A DNA stretch of 7,672 nucleotides. Source: Prolixibacteraceae bacterium (GTDB taxonomy: Bacteria; Bacteroidota; Bacteroidia; Bacteroidales; Prolixibacteraceae). The translations under genes and the position numbers were made by a program. The stretch lies in the NCBI GenBank assembly GCA_007116765.1, contig SKHV01000095.1, positions 1 through 7,672 of the forward strand, in the 5' to 3' direction. Shown here piece by piece: positions 1-4,355 of the stretch (position 1 is its first letter; the number at the start of each line of letters is the position of its first letter). The notes under the pieces were generated by a model. That model was not told the DNA's origin. It did no database searches and was given only the letters and a program-made list of their open reading frames with translations.

Positions 1-17
1 TGATTTTTAGACACAAA

Positions 18-49
18 AAAACTGTAGTCTATGGTCTGACTACAGTTTT
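18..49 (-). terminator. Rho-independent terminator closing the minus-strand block
   Basis: Two perfectly complementary 12-base arms (18-29 and 38-49) enclose an 8-base loop (30-37). Read on the minus strand the stem is followed by seven consecutive T (positions 21-15, partly within the stem), the usual layout of an intrinsic terminator. It lies 50 bp after the stop of the last minus-strand gene, so it most likely ends that transcript. The plus-strand side has only TTTTA after the stem, so it could also stop transcription entering from the left, less efficiently. Confidence 0.8.
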
Positions 50-98
50 AACATTTTTTAATATTTTTTCTTACAACTTTCTCCGTTTTCACTCTTTT

Positions 99-263
99 TT
101 ACTCGCAAATAATCTCGTGTGGGTTAATGCGAATAACTTCACCATTTTCGGAGACAATTAACTCAAGATTTCTTTCTCGCTTGCTCTTGATTAGCCTTTT
201 GTACGACAAATCAAGACCCTCTAACACTTTTTCTTTAATCCTGTTTTCTTTGTCTATAATCAT
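99..263 (-). CDS. Small 54-residue protein, candidate antitoxin partner of the zeta-like kinase
   Basis: A complete small frame with ATG at 263-261 and TAA at 101-99, starting 29 bp inside the end of the zeta-like kinase gene in another frame. The product begins MIIDKENRIKEKV. Its first ~30 residues are charged and helix-like (LEGLDLSYKRLIKSKRER). Residues 31-51 look like a beta-hairpin that places an ENGEV turn between LELIVS and IRINPHE. From memory, small proteins of this type, a helix followed by a short strand pair ending in a GKVVRIxP-like motif, sit next to COG4185/zeta-type kinases in many genomes. That suggests a partner or antitoxin, but the role is inferred. The translational overlap implies coupling to the kinase. 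The order is kinase first and small protein second, whereas classical epsilon-zeta systems place the antitoxin first. The frame is too short for default gene-length cut-offs, so it could be missed. It is followed by the terminator at 18-49. Confidence 0.7.
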   Translation of the reverse strand: MIIDKENRIKEKVLEGLDLSYKRLIKSKRERNLELIVSENGEVIRINPHEIICE

Positions 264-831
264 GATACTTTAATTTTATGCTTGCAAATATAGAATTATT
301 TTTGATATTTCGAACTTCGTTGAAGTATCCTTCTGCAATGAAGTCGGCTTTTGGAAGTGAATTATCGAATATGAGCCAATAGTCGCAAATGGGCATATAA
401 AGCTCGAAAAGATTGACTAAACCGGCCCTGTACCGGCGCTTTATCACGGGCACAGCTACATCGTGTCCGCCTTCTACCACACGGGTTTTCACGCGTTCAA
501 TTGCCAGGTCAACAGAATTGAGCCAGAAGAACAAAAGGGTGACATGATAGCCGGCTTCTTTCGCCTTTTTAACCATATTTACATAGCTGCGGGGCGACAG
601 GGTAGTTTCGAAAGCAAAATCGACTTTTAGACCAATAAGTTTGTCCATTTTAGCTAGCATAAGTCGGCCGGCTTCAATTGCTGCCCGGTCGGGATTAAAA
701 GGCGAAAGCCCCTTTGCAATTTCATCGACATTGACAAACTCGTCGCATTTTAACATTTCGGGCAACACGGTGTACGAAGCGGTTGTTTTTCCTGCTCCGT
801 TACATCCCGATATGATATATACGCTTGGCAT
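235..831 (-). CDS. Zeta-toxin-like P-loop kinase (COG4185 type)
   Basis: A 198-residue single-domain P-loop protein. Residues 9-17 (GCNGAGKTT) form the Walker A loop with Lys15 and Thr16. Residues 34-47 (NVDEIAKGLSPFNP) carry the Asp36 expected in zeta-type phosphotransferases. Residues 72-79 (FAFETTLS) carry the conserved Glu-Thr-Thr segment. Residues 110-134 (AIERVKTRV..GGHDV..IKRRY) form an Arg-rich lid-like stretch. This order and the length match COG4185, annotated as predicted ABC-type ATPase or zeta toxin family. True zeta toxins phosphorylate UDP-N-acetylglucosamine and block cell-wall synthesis, but the substrate of COG4185 members is not established, so toxicity is an inference. The ATG at 831 lies 13 bp after the stop of the thioesterase gene and places the P-loop at the N-terminus, as usual. 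The 3' end overlaps a small gene by 29 bp, and the two probably form a functional pair. It has no signal peptide or membrane segment, so it should be cytoplasmic. Confidence 0.87.
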   Translation of the reverse strand: MPSVYIISGCNGAGKTTASYTVLPEMLKCDEFVNVDEIAKGLSPFNPDRAAIEAGRLMLAKMDKLIGLKVDFAFETTLSPRSYVNMVKKAKEAGYHVTLLFFWLNSVDLAIERVKTRVVEGGHDVAVPVIKRRYRAGLVNLFELYMPICDYWLIFDNSLPKADFIAEGYFNEVRNIKNNSIFASIKLKYHDYRQRKQD

Positions 832-844
832 AGGTGCTTAAAAA

Positions 845-1270
845 TTAAACACCTACATTTCTACCTTTTACTACCCGCTCAATAGCTTCCACAATTTCGT
901 TTGAAACGGCCAAGCGACCGTTCACTATACTGGTGCTTGTAACTATACCCTTCAAGCAAAGTTTTTGGTCGGGCAAGCGGTAAATATCCTGATAAAAAAT
1001 ATATTTTACACCCTGCTGTTCAACTCTCAAACGACACACAAACTTATCGCCGCTTTTAAGTGGTGTTTTATAAGCTAACTCCACCCTTGCCACCACTGCT
1101 ACAATATTGCGTTCGTAAAGGTCGGCAAAATCGAGCCCTATCGAGAGCATAAACTGATGCCTTGTATGTTCGAGATAATTTTGATATACTGAATTGTTTA
1201 CAATAGATTGCAGGTCGCACTCGTAGTCGCGAACCTGAAATTCGAGTTCATAATCGTATTGAGCTGCCAT
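845..1270 (-). CDS. YbgC/4HBT-like hotdog-fold acyl-CoA thioesterase
   Basis: A 141-residue single hotdog domain, the normal length for the 4-hydroxybenzoyl-CoA thioesterase/YbgC family. The N-terminal signature runs from the first strand (ELEFQVRDYECD) into the central helix (SIVNNSVYQNYLEHTR). Asp19 sits where the family has its catalytic Asp, in the usual D..GIV..A.Y..Y.E..R arrangement. Enzymes of this family hydrolyse acyl-CoA thioesters in the cytoplasm; the acyl group cannot be read from sequence. The residue pair Asn25-Asn26 replaces the more common His/Ala-type residues, which may affect substrate choice. The start at 1270 leaves only five residues before the first strand and is preceded by an A/T-rich leader without a Shine-Dalgarno, as is common in Bacteroidota. 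It lies 64 bp after the thioredoxin-like gene and 13 bp before the zeta-like kinase, so it is probably co-transcribed with at least the kinase. Confidence 0.85.
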   Translation of the reverse strand: MAAQYDYELEFQVRDYECDLQSIVNNSVYQNYLEHTRHQFMLSIGLDFADLYERNIVAVVARVELAYKTPLKSGDKFVCRLRVEQQGVKYIFYQDIYRLPDQKLCLKGIVTSTSIVNGRLAVSNEIVEAIERVVKGRNVGV

Positions 1271-1334
1271 TATTTTTTAAATTAGTGAGCCGAAAAATGC
1301 GAAGTAAAGTTGTTTTATGCAAATTATTGAAGTA

Positions 1335-1664
1335 TTAATCGTTGAATAGGTTGACTATTTTCTCTATTTTCTGAGAAAGATCGCTCAAGCTCACATTGCG
1401 AGCTTCGCGTAAGTATTCTCGTTTTTCGACAAAAAGAAGTAAAACAGGAATTGAAAAAACATTGTAGCGGGCAGCAATCTCGGGAAATTTTTCGGTTTCA
1501 ATTTCTACAATTGACACCTTGGGAAATTGCTGCCCTATAAGCATATCGATTTTAGGCTTTAGAGCAGAACACACGGCACACTTGGTGCCCGAAAAATAGG
1601 CAATCAATATATCGTGGTTGCTAAGCATCCAATCGAATTGTTCACTGTTTTGGAGTTTTTCCAT
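1335..1664 (-). CDS. Thioredoxin-fold protein with a CAVC active site
   Basis: A 109-residue protein the size of a single thioredoxin domain. Residues 19-24 (ILIAYF) form the core strand leading to the redox motif Cys29-Ala-Val-Cys32. Residues 50-56 (VSIVEIE) form the next strand. Residues 69-78 (VFSIPVLLLF) contain the cis-proline at Pro73, preceded by Ile as in thioredoxins. Both cysteines and the cis-proline are present, so redox activity is plausible. However, the motif is not the CGPC of housekeeping thioredoxin, and the protein belongs to the loosely defined thioredoxin family group common in Bacteroidota. There is no signal sequence, so a cytoplasmic location is expected. The gene starts 28 bp after the TIM-barrel gene, which suggests co-transcription. 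The client protein is unknown. Confidence 0.85.
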   Translation of the reverse strand: MEKLQNSEQFDWMLSNHDILIAYFSGTKCAVCSALKPKIDMLIGQQFPKVSIVEIETEKFPEIAARYNVFSIPVLLLFVEKREYLREARNVSLSDLSQKIEKIVNLFND

Positions 1665-1692
1665 TACTTTTCTATTATATCAACTCAAACAA

Positions 1693-2583
1693 TCATGCCT
1701 GCTCCCACTGTTCTTTTATAAGTTTAACGGCTTCGGGAATTACAATGCGATGATCGTTATCGCTCCAGCATTCGAGGCTAATGTCTTTCTGATAATTGAT
1801 ATACTTTAGAGCTTTGAATCCATCGATGTAATTGTCGCCTTCGTCCTCGCCGGGCATACGCCGACGTTGACGACTGGCTATGTGCATGTGCTGCAAATAT
1901 TCACCCCCTGAAATTATAGCTCCCATGTCGCTGGTTTCTTCCCATGTCATGTGCCAGAAATCGCCCATAACACCCACTCCTTTACTTTCGGTATCGCGTG
2001 CAATGGCTGCGGCATCGGCCACCTGACGCAAAAAATAGGTTTCGCGCCTGTTGAGTGGTTCAAGTAACATGTAAGTATTATTCTTGTGAGCAATTTCTCC
2101 CAACTCCTGCAACTGTTCTATAAGTATTTCGCGCGATTGTTTATGAGGCAACGCAGGCTGGTTGTTGAATGCCGGCACCATTATTAAACCGGCCGAACCT
2201 AAGGCACCTGCAGCTTCAAGAATTTGTTTCATTGAATTCATTGCTCTTTTACGTATAGCAGGATCTACAGCAATTAAATACCCGTCGAAACCGGCTACAA
2301 TGGCACTTACTTTTATTTTACGATTGTTTAGTTGTTTCTGAAAGTCGTCAACTCGCGAGGCTAAGCCATTGCCGCCCGGTTCTATACCGGTAAAACCATG
2401 CTCTTCAAGAAAATCGAGTTTTTCGGTCAAAGTGTCGCCAGGCGCCACACCTTCTTGGCAAGCAAGTTTCAGAATTGCTGACGATTCAGTTTTATTTTCC
2501 TGTACTGTTTTTTGATTGCAAGCCCCCGACATTAGTGCAACACTACCCATAGCCGATAGTCCTAGAAATCCTCTTCGCTTCAT
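1693..2583 (-). CDS. Exported sugar-phosphate isomerase/epimerase-like TIM-barrel protein
   Basis: A 296-residue protein of the xylose-isomerase-like TIM-barrel superfamily (AP endonuclease 2 type). The N-terminus is an export signal: Arg3-Arg4-Gly-Phe-Leu resembles a twin-arginine motif, followed by a short hydrophobic stretch and MSGAC with Cys22 as a possible lipidation site. This lipobox is weak because Leu is not at -3. The mature domain begins near residue 36. Candidate metal or catalytic ligands follow the family order: Glu175 (LLEPLNRRE), Asp208 and His211 (GDFWHM), His234 (MHIASR) and Glu271 (SLECW). Members isomerise or epimerise sugars or related polyols; the substrate is not predictable here. 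It follows the Gfo/Idh/MocA oxidoreductase gene across a 119-bp spacer containing a strong hairpin. Such oxidoreductase/TIM-barrel pairs recur in Bacteroidota and Planctomycetes in carbohydrate-modification loci, so a shared sugar pathway in the envelope is likely but inferred. Confidence 0.85.
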   Translation of the reverse strand: MKRRGFLGLSAMGSVALMSGACNQKTVQENKTESSAILKLACQEGVAPGDTLTEKLDFLEEHGFTGIEPGGNGLASRVDDFQKQLNNRKIKVSAIVAGFDGYLIAVDPAIRKRAMNSMKQILEAAGALGSAGLIMVPAFNNQPALPHKQSREILIEQLQELGEIAHKNNTYMLLEPLNRRETYFLRQVADAAAIARDTESKGVGVMGDFWHMTWEETSDMGAIISGGEYLQHMHIASRQRRRMPGEDEGDNYIDGFKALKYINYQKDISLECWSDNDHRIVIPEAVKLIKEQWEQA

Positions 2584-2644
2584 AATAAGATTTGTTTTAA
2601 TGTTTTCTTTGAATTAACATCAAATATTATATATATTTTTCAAA

Positions 2645-2687
2645 CTACACTGTACATATTGGCACAACCTTATATGTTACAGTGTAG
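2645..2687 (-). terminator. Strong hairpin between the Gfo/Idh and TIM-barrel genes, possible weak terminator or attenuator
   Basis: Ten-base arms at 2645-2654 (CTACACTGTA) and 2678-2687 (TACAGTGTAG) are perfectly complementary. The stem continues for five more pairs (2655-2659 with 2672-2676) past a single bulged T at 2677, leaving a 12-base loop. On the minus strand it begins 15 bp after the stop of the oxidoreductase gene. The stem is followed by only TTTG and then A-rich sequence, so it lacks the T-run of an efficient intrinsic terminator. It may give partial termination, protect the 3' end of the upstream message, or regulate read-through into the TIM-barrel gene 61 bp further on. Confidence 0.55.
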
Positions 2688-2702
2688 CAGTCAATTTAAA
2701 AA

Positions 2703-4049
2703 TTATGATCCAGGCACGGGTCTGTTACGTGGTATTTCTACATCGCCCATTGCAATTTGCGAGGGTCCCAGTTTCAAGTTCGAGCTCATCACCTCGTCCC
2801 ATGTTACTTCGCGACCGGTATATGCAGACATACGCCCCATAATAGCGGTTAATGTTGAAATAGCACAATCGGTGGCCTCGTTTAACGGAGTGTTGTTACG
2901 AATAGCAGTGACCAGATCGATAATCTCCTGATCGTAAGGGCTGATATCGACAACTCCCGATGGTTGTCCGGCATCGTTAAAACCGTCTTGAGCATACTTG
3001 TAGTTCCAAATGGTATTTCCATCCAAATCATTTACATTATTTTGACAATTCGACATGCCTTTTGTTCCCATAATAAATTCAGAAACATTGTTTGAACATC
3101 CGTCAATTTGTCTGCACATACTATGCATATGCATGCCATCTTCATAAACAAAATCTACGCTAAAAAAGTCGTATTGGTCGCCTGTAGGCCTGCGATGACG
3201 GGCACCCATACCCACAGCCTTAACCGGGTGGGCTCCTTTATACCAGTTTATTACATCGATATTGTGCATGTGTTGCTCCACAATGTGGTCGCCCGATAAC
3301 CAGTTCCAATTCACCCAATCGCGCAGCATGGCTTCCATATCGGTCCAGCCTGGTTGGCGGTTAACATGCCACAATGCACTTTGATTCCAGTAACAATTAG
3401 CTGATACAATATCTCCAATAGCACCGGCTTTAATATGTTCTAATGTGGTAAGGTAGTCTCGCTGATGGCGTCGTTGTGTGCCGGTTACAATTTTCAAGCC
3501 TGCAGCATCGGCCATACGGGCACTGGCTAAAACCATACGAGCTCCCACAGGGTCGACAGCCAAAGGTTTTTCCATGAATACATGCTTGTTTGCTCTTACA
3601 GTAGCATCGAAATGTTCAGGCCTGAAATACGGTGGAGTTGCAAGTATCACTACGTCCACATCGGTTTCGAGTAAACGTTTGTATGCATCGAAGCCAATAA
3701 AGCAATTACTGTCACTCACCTCAACACCCTCGCGTTCTCTCAATTGATTTCTACAGTGACCCAACTTGTCCTGAAAAACATCGGCAAGCGCTGCGATTTC
3801 GATTCCGGAGCCGGAACCCAGAAAGTTAAATAAAGCGCCGGTTCCTCTTCCGCCACACCCTACAAGGCCAATTTTCAAGGTTCGCCCATCAGGTGCCTTA
3901 TCCAAAAAAGTCGGTTTAGTAACTCTGCCTTTATTATCACTACTGCACGATTGAAGTATCGCACCGGTTCCTAAAACTCCAAGAGCGGTAAACGCTGCCG
4001 CTTCTTTAATGAAGTTTCTACGATTGTTCGTTTTTTGCTCCTGATTCAT
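2703..4049 (-). CDS. Tat-exported Gfo/Idh/MocA family NAD(P)-dependent oxidoreductase, probable lipoprotein
   Basis: A 448-residue protein from the chosen start. The N-terminus has a twin-arginine motif (Arg10-Arg11-Asn-Phe-Ile-Lys), a hydrophobic segment rich in Ala/Gly/Leu, and the lipobox LQSC with Cys35, so a folded, cofactor-loaded, membrane-anchored enzyme is expected. The Rossmann fold begins near residue 58, with the dinucleotide loop GLVGCGGRG at 61-69. EKP at 160-162 is the conserved motif with Lys161, and HNID at 262-265 carries the His and Asp of the active-site helix. The C-terminal alpha/beta domain completes the family layout. Members oxidise or reduce sugar hydroxyls or related alcohols using bound NAD(P); the substrate is unknown. 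The start at 4049 was chosen because it puts the twin-arginine motif at residue 10. An in-frame ATG at 4076 would add nine residues (457 total) and remains possible. It heads the minus-strand block and is divergent from sucA. Confidence 0.9.
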   Translation of the reverse strand: MNQEQKTNNRRNFIKEAAAFTALGVLGTGAILQSCSSDNKGRVTKPTFLDKAPDGRTLKIGLVGCGGRGTGALFNFLGSGSGIEIAALADVFQDKLGHCRNQLREREGVEVSDSNCFIGFDAYKRLLETDVDVVILATPPYFRPEHFDATVRANKHVFMEKPLAVDPVGARMVLASARMADAAGLKIVTGTQRRHQRDYLTTLEHIKAGAIGDIVSANCYWNQSALWHVNRQPGWTDMEAMLRDWVNWNWLSGDHIVEQHMHNIDVINWYKGAHPVKAVGMGARHRRPTGDQYDFFSVDFVYEDGMHMHSMCRQIDGCSNNVSEFIMGTKGMSNCQNNVNDLDGNTIWNYKYAQDGFNDAGQPSGVVDISPYDQEIIDLVTAIRNNTPLNEATDCAISTLTAIMGRMSAYTGREVTWDEVMSSNLKLGPSQIAMGDVEIPRNRPVPGS

Positions 4050-4355
4050 TTTAATTTTTTTATTCTCGAATAACAATATTTTTAAAACTACTAAATATGC
4101 CTAAGTAAAGAGAGAATAATCCGACTGTAATTTTCAAGATGCTAATTTATTGATTTTTTTCTCAAGAGAAAACATTTGTGGTATTTCTATTGAGGCGAAC
4201 TTACTAAATATAGAGAAAACTTGTTTTGTAACATATATATTTCAAGAGTTGAATAATTTTTATGCTAAATCGGTAAACAAAAACACTACAATAAGTGTCT
4301 TAACATTGTATTTATATTCATAAAAATAGAAGAATTACTTATTAAATAATAGGGC
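4050..4355. promoter_or_regulatory. Divergent intergenic region between the oxidoreductase and sucA
   Basis: This stretch of 306 bp holds no credible gene and must contain the promoters of both divergent units. The only plus-strand promoter-like arrangement I find is TTG at 4150-4152, an 18-base gap, then AACATTTG at 4171-4178. This is one mismatch from the Bacteroidota -7 consensus TAnnTTTG, with a roughly correct distance from the -33 element. It would give sucA a leader of about 170 bases. No convincing counterpart was found on the minus strand. Small repeats are present: AGAGAAAAC at 4165-4173 and 4212-4220, TCAAGAG at 4162-4168 and 4242-4248, and short inverted repeats at 4241-4253 (TTCAA, 3-base gap, TTGAA) and 4283-4298. 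The sucA start has no strong ribosome binding site. Confidence 0.4.
4157..4172. promoter_or_regulatory. 16-bp inverted repeat, operator candidate
   Basis: TTTTCTC and GAGAAAA are perfect inverted 7-base arms separated by AA. The two-base gap is too short for a stable RNA hairpin loop without fraying, so a protein-binding site is a better reading than a terminator. It falls between the -33-like and -7-like elements proposed for sucA, where a bound repressor would block polymerase. The arms are A/T-rich, so chance occurrence is not excluded. Confidence 0.3.

Noticed and set aside
50..98. A gene or RNA in the T-rich stretch between the terminator and the small gene
   Set aside because: It is too short and of low complexity, with no open frame or structure beyond T-runs. 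It looks like the 3' untranslated part of the minus-strand transcript.
641..841. 66-codon plus-strand open frame opposite the zeta-like kinase
   Set aside because: It is fully antisense to the conserved P-loop coding region, and its translation shows no domain or signal.
2659..2931. 90-codon plus-strand open frame opposite the end of the oxidoreductase gene
   Set aside because: It overlaps the hairpin and the conserved C-terminus of the oxidoreductase and shows no protein-like features, so it is an antisense shadow.
2703..4049. GH109 (NAD-dependent alpha-N-acetylgalactosaminidase) identity for the Gfo/Idh protein
   Set aside because: GH109 enzymes share the fold and Tat-type export, but the segment after EKP and the active-site region around HNID do not resemble what I recall of the Elizabethkingia enzyme. 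Only the superfamily is supported.
4050..4076. Upstream in-frame ATG at 4076 as the start of the Gfo/Idh/MocA gene
   Set aside because: It would add nine mostly charged residues before the twin-arginine signal. The ATG at 4049 gives a typical Tat lipoprotein N-terminus, so it was preferred, although the longer start is not excluded.
4077..4140. Minus-strand promoter for the oxidoreductase at TAGTTTTA (reverse strand, near 4083-4090)
   Set aside because: The element resembles the Bacteroidota -7 box with one mismatch, but no TTG is present at the expected upstream distance, so it was not called.
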